Assembly: GCA_017478245.1 (NCBI GenBank)
Contig: JAFVDW010000018.1
Location: 1 to 64,000 of the forward strand
Source: Lachnospiraceae bacterium
GTDB lineage: Bacteria; Bacillota; Clostridia; Lachnospirales; Lachnospiraceae
Direction of reading: 5' to 3'
Length of the DNA: 64,000 bases
Each line of letters opens with the position of its first letter. Positions within the stretch are counted from its first letter, which is position 1. The position numbers and the translations under genes were made by a program. This document shows, one piece after another, positions 1 to 8,141 of this stretch. Under the pieces are notes generated by a model. That model made no database searches, was not told the origin of the DNA, and saw only the letters and a program-made list of their open reading frames with translations.

Positions 1-2755
1 AGACACTGCTTCCGAAACGCTCATACACATGTAGGAACTCATCGCCCTTCTCTCCAAAGAAACGCACCACATCATCAATGTGACTGTTTGCCACATGGTC
101 AAACATGAAAAGCTTCGCCAGATTGTTGTCCGTCAGGTTCCGCACTGCCGCTTCATTGCCTGCCAGTGCCTTGATGAACGCCTCCGACAGCCTGCCGCTT
201 CCGGAAAGTCTGCCCAGACGCTCCAAGCCCTCACTTCCCACATTCTCTGCGATGCTTCGTATGACGTCATCCGCCACATTGAGTCTCTGCAATCGTCGGA
301 TGCTCTTCGCACGCAGCTCCGGGTCGGCGCCGTTTCTTAACAGACGCTCTGTCACCTCCGACCCGATGACCTTGCCGGCGACAGACTTTGCCCCTGCACG
401 AAATAGACCCTTGAAAGCAATACTGCCCACCGCAAACACCGCTGTCATGGCTGCATTGACAAACGCACGATGAACCAGCCGCTCTCCGGCTTCCTCGTCC
501 CCATTGATATAATCCTCCATCATGTCATAGGTATCATAGATTTCCTCAAGAGACCATAACATGACCGCATAAACAAACGCAAACAGCCCTGCGGCAACCA
601 AAAGCCCCAACGGTCCTCCCGCCAGAATCGCCGTGGCGATCATGGGAATCATACAGATAGCCCCTGCCATATCGATGGCTGCAAGCACAATATTCAACAG
701 ATAGGCAAGTCCCACCTCCATGCTGCTGCATCCGCCGCCCAGCACACCGTCTATCAGCCCGCCGCTGATTAAATATTCTCCCGCATAACTGTCCGCATCC
801 AACACAATATAGCCGGTGCCGCTCCAGTCCAGAATACTCTGCTCACACTCCGGGATAATCACCACCTTGCCATCCTGCACCTTCTTCTCTATATCATGCA
901 GGTCCTTCGCACGGATGGAAAGCTCCCCGCGCAGCGCTTCCAGGTTATCGGCAGTCACCACACGCACATCCGCGCCCACCTCGCCGGCGTTGGCAAGAAT
1001 AGACATGGTGGAGATGGCAGGCAGCCCCATCAGCTCCTCCCAGATGCCGCTCTCAAAGGCGGAGGAAAGCATTCCTGCCTGCAACGAATAAAGCTTGCCC
1101 CGCTTCCCGCGCTCTGCTACCTTGTGCGCATCCAAATCCACATCCGTATACAGACTTCCCCGCTCCGAAAGTGTATAGCTTCCGGTGGACATATTTTGCA
1201 GCATTATAGGCGTATAGCCCATGATGCCCACACTCAGGCTGCGGGAAGTATGCACCTCCATCTGCTCCGCCAACATTCTGTCCGTCAAATCTACCTGCGC
1301 GAAATATGCTTTGCCCACGAAATCCAGAAACACACCCAGCTTCTCTTCGGTTCGGATATTCTCCTCGTTGCAGCCTGCCTGGACTGCCTGCAGTGCTTCC
1401 ATGGCTTTTGTCAGCTCTACGGGCGTAATTGTCTGCGTATCGCAGGTAATCTGATACATGCCCCCTGCAAGAAGCTGATTATCGATGGTATGTGTCTCTC
1501 CATCCGAGGTCACTTCCATACGGAAAAGCTCCTTCGCACCCACTGCCACCGCATCTCCCGTGGCAATGGTCTCCCCGTCCAGTTTGAGCATACCCTGCAT
1601 CGCACCGTCTGCGGTCTCCTCATAAGACAACACAAGACGCTTGCCATACTTCTCCCACGGATGTAGTGCTGTCAGCCTTCTGCCGCCCAGGGTGAAACAG
1701 ATGGCGTCACTGACAAACCTGTCAGCCTCCTCAAACCGCTCGTAGATTTCCACCACCGGATATTGCAAGGACAAAGGCAGATATTCCAACTCTTCCTGAG
1801 CAATCACACGTCTGGTCAGGTACGCCTCCTGATTGTCCGCAAAAAGCTGTGTCACCTGCTCCTGCAGTTCTGTGACACCTGCCCGGATAGCACCTATATC
1901 TACGAATGTCCCCAAAGCCCCATCGGAAACACAGTTGGACTTCCCATCTGCATCCCCACCGAAAACACAGAGCGACTCATCATCTGTATCCCCACCGGAG
2001 ACACAGAGCGACTCATCATCTGTATCCCCACCGGAGACACAGAGCGACTCCCCATCTGCATCCCCATCGGGGACACAGAGCGACTCCCCATCGGGGACAG
2101 ATGAAACGATATCGTCCATCTTATCATATATATTCTCTACGTCCCGATATGCCTTAATTCCGGTATCCAATGGAAGCCATATGGATTCTCCGGCGCAGTT
2201 GCCGTTTCCCCTGTAATCTGTATAAGGGACATAAGCTTCCACCCATGTGTGTGTTGTCTCCACATAAACCGGCTTCCCGGTTTCATCTGATACCAATGTG
2301 GTATCTCCGGACATCGCCAGAATCTCTGCAGCATCCGCCAAGTCTGCCACACCGGTTAATGCCGTCAGTTGCTTTTCGTCCAATCGAATACGTCCGCTGA
2401 CATATCTCGTCTCGTAGCCTAAGTGCTGCAGCATCTCGGACAAAAGGATTGCCTGATCCACATCGTTGCCGCCCAGACTGTCATATACTGCCTGAGAGCC
2501 TTTTCGTCTGCCCTGATAATACTCATAGTGAATATGGTTCTTCAGATAGTTATAGACTGCAAGTGGTGTGCCCAGCTCCTCCGCTTTCGTCAGAATATCC
2601 ACATACACTTCCGGTGCCGCTTCTGTATCCGGCAAGCTCTCCTCTGCATGAACTGTGCCCAGACCGCCATTTTGAATCCATGTTCTTCCTATATCCGTAA
2701 ACAAGAGCACACATACCATTACCCTTGCAAGGAACCTCAATAATTTCTTATTCAT
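1..2755 (-). CDS. Large secreted transglutaminase-fold protein, C-terminus beyond window
   Basis: I translated this reading frame from the ATG at 2755, checked segments at the start, middle and end, and found it open to the left edge (at least 918 codons). It begins with a signal peptide (Lys-rich start, hydrophobic stretch, VHA cleavage site near residue 37). Residues about 50-200 resemble a transglutaminase/protease core: GNDVDQA at 96-102, RYVSGR, HTWVEAY with His169 and PLD with Asp197. The usual catalytic Cys is Asp98. Five 12-residue Cys-containing repeats follow (about 219-276), then a long helical region, a hydrophobic Gly/Ala-rich stretch (about 680-735) and an Ala/Leu-rich helical tail that is unfinished here. 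GGAGAAAAGT precedes the ATG. It lies 23 bp after the 1011-aa surface-protein gene and is probably co-transcribed with it. The architecture recalls polymorphic toxins or wall-associated proteins, but no toxin domain is visible in the window. Confidence 0.72.
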   Translation of the reverse strand, partial: MNKKLLRFLARVMVCVLLFTDIGRTWIQNGGLGTVHAEESLPDTEAAPEVYVDILTKAEELGTPLAVYNYLKNHIHYEYYQGRRKGSQAVYDSLGGNDVDQAILLSEMLQHLGYETRYVSGRIRLDEKQLTALTGVADLADAAEILAMSGDTTLVSDETGKPVYVETTHTWVEAYVPYTDYRGNGNCAGESIWLPLDTGIKAYRDVENIYDKMDDIVSSVPDGESLCVPDGDADGESLCVSGGDTDDESLCVSGGDTDDESLCVFGGDADGKSNCVSDGALGTFVDIGAIRAGVTELQEQVTQLFADNQEAYLTRRVIAQEELEYLPLSLQYPVVEIYERFEEADRFVSDAICFTLGGRRLTALHPWEKYGKRLVLSYEETADGAMQGMLKLDGETIATGDAVAVGAKELFRMEVTSDGETHTIDNQLLAGGMYQITCDTQTITPVELTKAMEALQAVQAGCNEENIRTEEKLGVFLDFVGKAYFAQVDLTDRMLAEQMEVHTSRSLSVGIMGYTPIMLQNMSTGSYTLSERGSLYTDVDLDAHKVAERGKRGKLYSLQAGMLSSAFESGIWEELMGLPAISTMSILANAGEVGADVRVVTADNLEALRGELSIRAKDLHDIEKKVQDGKVVIIPECEQSILDWSGTGYIVLDADSYAGEYLISGGLIDGVLGGGCSSMEVGLAYLLNIVLAAIDMAGAICMIPMIATAILAGGPLGLLVAAGLFAFVYAVMLWSLEEIYDTYDMMEDYINGDEEAGERLVHRAFVNAAMTAVFAVGSIAFKGLFRAGAKSVAGKVIGSEVTERLLRNGADPELRAKSIRRLQRLNVADDVIRSIAENVGSEGLERLGRLSGSGRLSEAFIKALAGNEAAVRNLTDNNLAKLFMFDHVANSHIDDVVRFFGEKGDEFLHVYERFGSSV
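1929..2098 (-). repeat. 36-bp in-frame tandem repeat (about 4.7 units)
   Basis: The units start at 1929, 1965, 2001, 2037 and 2073. The copies at 1965-2000 and 2001-2036 are identical, the outer copies diverge, and the last is truncated. The unit encodes 12 residues of the type DDESLCVSGGDT, so one Cys recurs every 12 residues. The array sits just after the transglutaminase-like core of the host protein. Changes in whole units would keep the reading frame, so linker length could vary between strains. Confidence 0.9.
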
Positions 2756-2778
2756 ACTTTTCTCCATTCACACGTCTT

Positions 2779-5700
2779 TTACTCTTCGGTTTCCATCTGG
2801 CTTATGCGCAGGCTAGAGCCCTGCACCACAATACGTTTTGCAATAATGCTTCCCCGATACTCCACATCCGCCACACTGATTGTCACTGTACCATTCGGTG
2901 CATAGATGAGTCCACAGCCCCTCAAACCGGAACCGCTAAGCGTGATGTCTCCGTCCAGGGAGCAGATGGATGTCACATCAAGCTGTGCACCGCGGTATGT
3001 ATAGGAGCCCTCTGTACAGATGACATCCGGCAACTGTCGCAGACTGCTCTCCCCAAACTCCGGAAGGCTGCGTCCCTCACACAGCTCGTTCTGCTCTCCC
3101 ATGTTCACTTGCGCAGCATATATGTGCAAGCTTCCAACCGCGTCACAGGAACCGTCCACCGTTATCTGCGAGCCCAGCATCCATACATCTGCGCCGGCAT
3201 ATACATCTCCCGCAAGCTCCACGGAGGAACCGTAAACCGTGATTCCCTCGTCGGCAAACATCGCATATCCTGTATGAAGACAATCGGTATTGTCCTTAGC
3301 AGGAATCTCGTACACCGCTTCCTCGCCATTGTTCCCTGCCCAATCCACTGCCTTGATATGCAGATAGCGCATCTCGTCCTCATCACCGTCTATCTGTAGG
3401 GAAAGGACATCCCCCTCTGTCTCCAAAATCTCACCAAATTCCTTTTCCAGACAGGGCTCCTCCGTATCCTTTACACATACCGCATAGCCACGGATACCCG
3501 ATGCCGCACACACCTTCTGCACCTGGGAGGTACGAACGAATCGCTCCTGCTGGCTGCTCTGCGGCTGTGCCTGAACATAGTAGCTGTATTTCGTGCCCTC
3601 ATCCTGCGCCCACACTGTAACGTTTAAATCCGTATCCGTCCATGTCATGTCTGTGATTTCACAGCGTCCGGGAGCCGCCAGATCATAGGCAGAAGGGTCT
3701 GTAACACTTGTATCTGCTGTCAACTGTTTTAAGTAAAATAATGTGTTTGCCAGCACCTTTCGCTCGTCATCAGAGGCTTGCCCATTGCTATGTCCGGTCT
3801 GAATCATGGCAAACTGATTACGGGAGAACAGGTAGGCATTGGCGCGCGCCCCGGTCTCCTTGTCGTAGGCTCCGCCATTTGTCAGCTCCATCCACACTGT
3901 AGCTTTTGTTGTGCCGCCAGTATACTGCTGATACGCGTGCGTCTGCGGAATGGATAGCGTCCCCTGAAGCTTCCATGGGTAGCTGGTCAGTACGCCGGAA
4001 TTTACCACCTTTGCCTTATTGCTGACAACGTATCCCATATCTGTTTTTAATTTTACACCCAACTGCTCTGCAAATCGTGCAAAATTCAGGTGAATCGTCC
4101 CATATCCTATAGTTACGGTATCATGACCGAACAGAACACCTCTGCCAGTATCCGCAAATGCCTTTGTTGCTACATAGGCGTCATAGGATATATCTTTTAA
4201 TCCGTTAGAATCACACGCTCCAAAATACACCACATCATACTTGTATGCTCCATTTTTATCTAACAGATAAGTATTAGGGCTTCTGTTGTAATCAAGGATA
4301 TGGACTGCACTCACTTCAAACAGCCCTTTCCCCGCCGGAACCTGCTCCTTCGCCAATTTGCTTGTAAGCCATGTATTCAAATAAGAACTGGATGGATATA
4401 CATTCAGCACCTTCACCTTTTCATCCCCATTCCAGGAGGACCTGGTCTCCCATTCTCCATCCTCGCAGGAGCGGAAGATGCGATAACCATATCGAATATA
4501 GGGATTGCTAAGATTATTCCAGTTCAACGCAACCTTGTCATCTCCCGCGGCCTCCGCCTGCAGCTCCAGCTCCCCTACAGACAGTTCTGTGGTGCGGATG
4601 TCCTCTGTGGTATCAAACAGTACTTCCTCGTTTACACACAGGAATGCTCTGATTTGATAGTTGTCAGATGCCTTGGGATGCAACAGGAAGTTCGTCTTTA
4701 AAACGGATTCCGTTTTCTCTTCATCAAATGTAAAAGGCGTTTCTTTTTCGGATACTTTGACGCCGTTATTCCAAAGCTCTACGCTCCATAGCCCGTCAAA
4801 TCCAAAGTTGGTCTGATAGTGCAAAGCAGAACTTACCTCTACCTCCGTGTCATAATCAATACATGCAGTATAAGTAGACAGCTCTGTCTCCATCCCCGTC
4901 ACTTGGATGCGCGGACGATTCAATTCCTCCATGGCAAGCATCAGGCGTATAGCAGCAATGGTGCAGTCCAGATTGTCAAAAAATCCGCCGTCACTGCTTT
5001 GCAATGCTTGCAGTTGAATCTCCCAGTCTTTGGTGCTTTTTATCCTCTCCTGCATACACAAATATATCGCCTGACAAGCTGCGGCTTCGAAATCCGTCTG
5101 ACTCTCTAAGGTGTGTGGATGCTCCTTCATAAACTGCTCCACCCCTTGCAGCATAGGCGTAATGGCAGTTCTCTGTATGTCCGCACTGCCATATTGCTCG
5201 CAGGCAAGCAGAAGCGTTCCGATACGGGCAGTCAATAAATCATCGGCTTCCATGTCCGGCAGATATGCGAAGCCACCGCCTGTCTTCTGATGCTGCCCCA
5301 AAAACTCCAGTATGTGATTAATTTCATCCGAATAACCGCCATCTGTCCTGTTTTTTCGTAAGTATGCCTCCAACACCAGCATACTGTCTAATATGTCGCT
5401 CTCATACCACGCCGTCAGACCTAAGCCGCCATCGGCATTTGGCTTGCTTATGGCGGACAAATATCGCTCGTCCCCTGTTGCACAGTACACTCTTGCAAGG
5501 GTATCATTGTCTGAAGTCGCAAGCTCTGACAACTCCTCCCTGCGGGTTATAAGCCATGACTGTTCGCCGCCAATTCCCATATCTCTTAGCAGACTTTCCA
5601 CCTGGCAGGTGTCCTTGACAATGCGCTCCGCTCCGTAGCTTCCATTGGCATTCTGATTGTTTTGCAGCCATTGAAGCGCACGCTCTTTTGTTGTTTGTAT

Positions 5701-5814
5701 GGTATCCTTCGCTGAAATTTGGGCAGATTTTGCCTCCACACATACAGATGCTTCTGATAGCACTACAGTTATCAGAAGCACCGTGGTCATTAGAAATGTC
5801 ACTATTCTTTTCAT
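2779..5814 (-). CDS. Secreted multi-domain surface protein (alpha-toroid, DUF5057-like, beta-solenoid)
   Basis: This is a 1011-aa exported protein. The ATG at 5814 is chosen because GGAGGGG sits 5 bases upstream; a GTG nine codons earlier lacks a site. After a signal peptide (about 1-29), residues 45-300 carry helical repeats of prenyltransferase/squalene-oxidase toroid type (for example ALQWLQNNQNANGSYG and LQSSDGGFFDNL). Residues about 300-460 look like Ig/fibronectin-type beta modules. Residues about 465-690 resemble the DUF5057 domain (VLNVYPSSSYLNTWL, VVYFGACDSNG, GRGVLFGHDTV), a resemblance recalled from memory. The C-terminal 140 residues are a Gly/Val/Ser-rich repetitive beta region like a solenoid. 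There is no sortase motif or SLH repeat, so anchoring is unclear. It is transcribed ahead of the transglutaminase-fold gene. The function is unknown; an adhesin or wall-organising role is a guess. Confidence 0.78.
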   Translation of the reverse strand: MKRIVTFLMTTVLLITVVLSEASVCVEAKSAQISAKDTIQTTKERALQWLQNNQNANGSYGAERIVKDTCQVESLLRDMGIGGEQSWLITRREELSELATSDNDTLARVYCATGDERYLSAISKPNADGGLGLTAWYESDILDSMLVLEAYLRKNRTDGGYSDEINHILEFLGQHQKTGGGFAYLPDMEADDLLTARIGTLLLACEQYGSADIQRTAITPMLQGVEQFMKEHPHTLESQTDFEAAACQAIYLCMQERIKSTKDWEIQLQALQSSDGGFFDNLDCTIAAIRLMLAMEELNRPRIQVTGMETELSTYTACIDYDTEVEVSSALHYQTNFGFDGLWSVELWNNGVKVSEKETPFTFDEEKTESVLKTNFLLHPKASDNYQIRAFLCVNEEVLFDTTEDIRTTELSVGELELQAEAAGDDKVALNWNNLSNPYIRYGYRIFRSCEDGEWETRSSWNGDEKVKVLNVYPSSSYLNTWLTSKLAKEQVPAGKGLFEVSAVHILDYNRSPNTYLLDKNGAYKYDVVYFGACDSNGLKDISYDAYVATKAFADTGRGVLFGHDTVTIGYGTIHLNFARFAEQLGVKLKTDMGYVVSNKAKVVNSGVLTSYPWKLQGTLSIPQTHAYQQYTGGTTKATVWMELTNGGAYDKETGARANAYLFSRNQFAMIQTGHSNGQASDDERKVLANTLFYLKQLTADTSVTDPSAYDLAAPGRCEITDMTWTDTDLNVTVWAQDEGTKYSYYVQAQPQSSQQERFVRTSQVQKVCAASGIRGYAVCVKDTEEPCLEKEFGEILETEGDVLSLQIDGDEDEMRYLHIKAVDWAGNNGEEAVYEIPAKDNTDCLHTGYAMFADEGITVYGSSVELAGDVYAGADVWMLGSQITVDGSCDAVGSLHIYAAQVNMGEQNELCEGRSLPEFGESSLRQLPDVICTEGSYTYRGAQLDVTSICSLDGDITLSGSGLRGCGLIYAPNGTVTISVADVEYRGSIIAKRIVVQGSSLRISQMETEE

Positions 5815-5856
5815 TTTCCCCTCCACGTTCTTCTTTTGCACATAAATATGTGTGTC

Positions 5857-5885
5857 ATTTTACCACAAGCTTTCCACGGAAGGAA
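5857..5885 (-). promoter_or_regulatory. Candidate extended -10 promoter for the surface-protein pair
   Basis: On the minus strand a TAAAAT -10 (5857-5862) is preceded by TGG, giving an extended -10. The -35 is weak (TTCCTT, 5880-5885) with a 17-bp spacer. It lies about 43 bp before the ATG at 5814 and in the 134-bp gap after the GT52-like gene, so the surface-protein pair may be expressed separately from the glycan operon upstream. Confidence 0.5.
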
Positions 5886-5948
5886 CTTCTTTTTACAAAA
5901 TCCGAGCCTTCTTGACAATATCTGCAATAATATGCCAAGAAAAGTCAA

Positions 5949-7031
5949 TTATATTTGCTCATTCTGTCTGTGCACCAACGGGTCCTCATAGGCATCCATA
6001 AAATCCTCCCCCAGGCGAATCACCTCATCTGCAAAGCCGATGGCACCCACCTCTGTCAATACCGCCACCACCTTGGAAAACCGAAGTCCCGGAAAGAAAT
6101 TCAACATCTCCATAGGTACAGCGGCATCGAACTGGGGATACCGGGCAAAGAGGGTTCGGTAGTCCAGTTCATCTCTGGGATGGGGCTTTAAGAAGATGGT
6201 GCCCTCTTTCTCATACCTCCCAATGATATCCCTGAATATACGCTCCCGTATCTCCAAAGTACACAAGGGGTCTGTGAGGATGAGAATCTTATCTCCCAAC
6301 AAAGCACTCCGGGCAATCTGCTCCTGCAGCTTCTCCTTATCCCGGATGAATGCCTGCAGAATCAGTTCCTTATCCTCCTGTGTAAGCGTCTCCACCAGGC
6401 GCTGTCTGGGCAGTTCGATATAACAGGGTCCGGGGTGCTTGATGACAGATAGGTCATTCACCTCCATATCCAGGCAATATTTCCCATATCCATTCTGAAT
6501 AAAGATTAGATTCAAGCTTCTTGAGAAAAATGCCTTGATACCAAAATGTCCTCTGTTGTCATAACGCGCCGAATCGTAATTTTTCAAGCAATTCAGTCCA
6601 TCCTCCAAGGCATGGTAGGGTATCTTCTTTTGATTGAGATAGTAGCCGATGGGGTCAGAATCGCAATAGACATACACCGCTCCATATGCCTTTAAATCCA
6701 CCGGAATAAAGGGCTCCTGTAGTCCGGCAAAACGTCTGGTGAAACGAATGCGGTTAAGCATATTCTTCGCAAAGCTTCCTGTATCCTTGCGCCAGACAGC
6801 CCGCTCCGGGAAAAATTCTGCCCGCTTTTCATCGTATTCCACCACCTGTTCAAAAAGCCCTGTGCTTTCCACACGACTCTTTAACTGTTCAAAATCATTG
6901 GACAGCTTAGAGAGTACCAGCGTCGCCTGCCCGCGCTCCTGCGGGGCACATTCCCTGCGCAGCTTCAATTCTTTTAAAAATGTCACATACACATGATAAT
7001 AAGTGTGACAGATATATATTCTATCTTTCAT
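5949..7031 (-). CDS. GT52/sialyltransferase-like glycosyltransferase
   Basis: This 360-aa soluble protein starts MKDRIYICHTYYH. The pattern is that of GT-B transferases of the GT52 (lipooligosaccharide sialyltransferase-like) or polysialyltransferase superfamily: an N-terminal nucleotide-fold strand with a YH pair, a central HALEDGLN motif (about residue 140), and FLKPHPRDE (about residue 280), the His-Pro motif typical of these CMP-sugar-type enzymes. The donor cannot be read from sequence; sialate, legionaminate or another sugar are all possible. It is the last gene of the operon that begins at 16279, 33 bp after the acyltransferase gene. No membrane segment is present, so it acts in the cytoplasm on a lipid-linked acceptor. 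The superfamily call is fairly safe; the specific family is not. Confidence 0.68.
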   Translation of the reverse strand: MKDRIYICHTYYHVYVTFLKELKLRRECAPQERGQATLVLSKLSNDFEQLKSRVESTGLFEQVVEYDEKRAEFFPERAVWRKDTGSFAKNMLNRIRFTRRFAGLQEPFIPVDLKAYGAVYVYCDSDPIGYYLNQKKIPYHALEDGLNCLKNYDSARYDNRGHFGIKAFFSRSLNLIFIQNGYGKYCLDMEVNDLSVIKHPGPCYIELPRQRLVETLTQEDKELILQAFIRDKEKLQEQIARSALLGDKILILTDPLCTLEIRERIFRDIIGRYEKEGTIFLKPHPRDELDYRTLFARYPQFDAAVPMEMLNFFPGLRFSKVVAVLTEVGAIGFADEVIRLGEDFMDAYEDPLVHRQNEQI

Positions 7032-7064
7032 CTTTGCTCCTTATGACATCTCTATCTGTGAACA

Positions 7065-8141
7065 TCAGCACAGATATCTACCTATCACCGGAATCCTTCG
7101 CAGCACTGCTGCCGCCATCATACACACCCCAAAGCTAAGCAGCGCAAGACCGGGAATACTCACTGCCGGCATAGTGGTAAACCATGTGGGGTGTACTCTA
7201 AACAGCCACTCCAACACACCCACATGCGCCAGATAAATTCCCAGTGTATCCGCTGAAACAGCCGTGATGAGCACTTCCGCCCCGGAAGAAAAATGCCATT
7301 TACTCACCCATTCCCTTGCCGCCAGAAACAATGCTGCTACCACGCAGAATGTAAAGATGGTAAAGCTGTCATATACATCTCCTCTGCGCTCTCCTGTATG
7401 CAACGCAATCAGATTGCTGCAAATGACATTGGCAATTTCTCCCAAGATTCCTGCACCATATATCACCTTGTGCCATTTATGGGGTAGTCCGAAACGCTCC
7501 AGATAATATCCTAACACGAAATATCCCAGATAGCCACACACCGCCTCTACCTTGGCGGTATTAAGCACCGAAAGGATAATGGGTCTGCCATAAGCTGCCA
7601 CACGCAAGGTCTCCCGCCCAATCTGAAAGACCAAAAACAACACCAGAAAATACTCCAGTTCTTTTTTCTGTGCATGTCCTACCCAAGTGCGAAGCACGGG
7701 CAATAACACATAGATGCCAAGCATCATAGGCAAAAACCACAAATGATACCTGCCACTGACCCATTCGTTCACAAAAAGCTTCCAAGGCTTCATCTGCGAC
7801 GGCTCCAACTGACTGAAATCAAACCGGCTGTAATCCCACAGACCATAGAACAAAGACCACATAATATAGACAACAGCCAACCGCAGAATATTATGCCTGT
7901 ACAGTCTGCCCGGCTCCAGCTCTCTCTGCTTGTCCAGAAAAATCGCCCCGCTGATCATCACAAAAATCGGTACGCCAAATCGTACCAGTGCATTCCACGA
8001 ATTGGCAGTCAACCATATCCTGCTATTCACAGGAGCATCATACCAAAGCTGGGCAGAGCTATGGAGCATCACCACACTGAACGCCGCCAATATTCTGAGC
8101 AGATCATAATGGAGCTTTCTTACCTTTGTCTGCCCACTCAT
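7065..8141 (-). CDS. Acyltransferase family 3 membrane protein (O-acyltransferase)
   Basis: This is a 358-aa multi-pass protein of the acyltransferase-3 family (OatA/WecH type), which moves acetyl or other acyl groups onto exported or lipid-linked sugars. The opening segment RKLHYDLLRILAAF, then VVMLH with the conserved His near residue 28, and repeated hydrophobic spans to the C-terminus give the fold. The ATG at 8141 is preferred over an upstream ATG at 8228: it overlaps the TGA of the preceding gene by four bases (ATGA), a classic translational-coupling arrangement, and it starts the conserved domain after about ten residues. There is no C-terminal SGNH domain, unlike OatA. In this operon it probably O-acetylates the glycan made by neighbouring transferases; the substrate is unknown. 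Confidence 0.85.
   Translation of the reverse strand: MSGQTKVRKLHYDLLRILAAFSVVMLHSSAQLWYDAPVNSRIWLTANSWNALVRFGVPIFVMISGAIFLDKQRELEPGRLYRHNILRLAVVYIMWSLFYGLWDYSRFDFSQLEPSQMKPWKLFVNEWVSGRYHLWFLPMMLGIYVLLPVLRTWVGHAQKKELEYFLVLFLVFQIGRETLRVAAYGRPIILSVLNTAKVEAVCGYLGYFVLGYYLERFGLPHKWHKVIYGAGILGEIANVICSNLIALHTGERRGDVYDSFTIFTFCVVAALFLAAREWVSKWHFSSGAEVLITAVSADTLGIYLAHVGVLEWLFRVHPTWFTTMPAVSIPGLALLSFGVCMMAAAVLRRIPVIGRYLC

Noticed and set aside
896..1666. Plus-strand open frame of 256 residues
   Set aside because: It is rich in His, Arg, Cys and Leu, has no domain and lies antisense to the transglutaminase-fold gene; the composition is that of a shadow frame.
1929..2098. 36-bp repeats as a possible CRISPR array
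   Set aside because: The repeats are directly adjacent with no spacers and encode an in-frame protein repeat.
2725..3399. Plus-strand open frame of 224 residues
   Set aside because: Low-complexity His/Leu/Ser composition, antisense to the 1011-aa surface protein and across a gene junction; no ribosome binding site.
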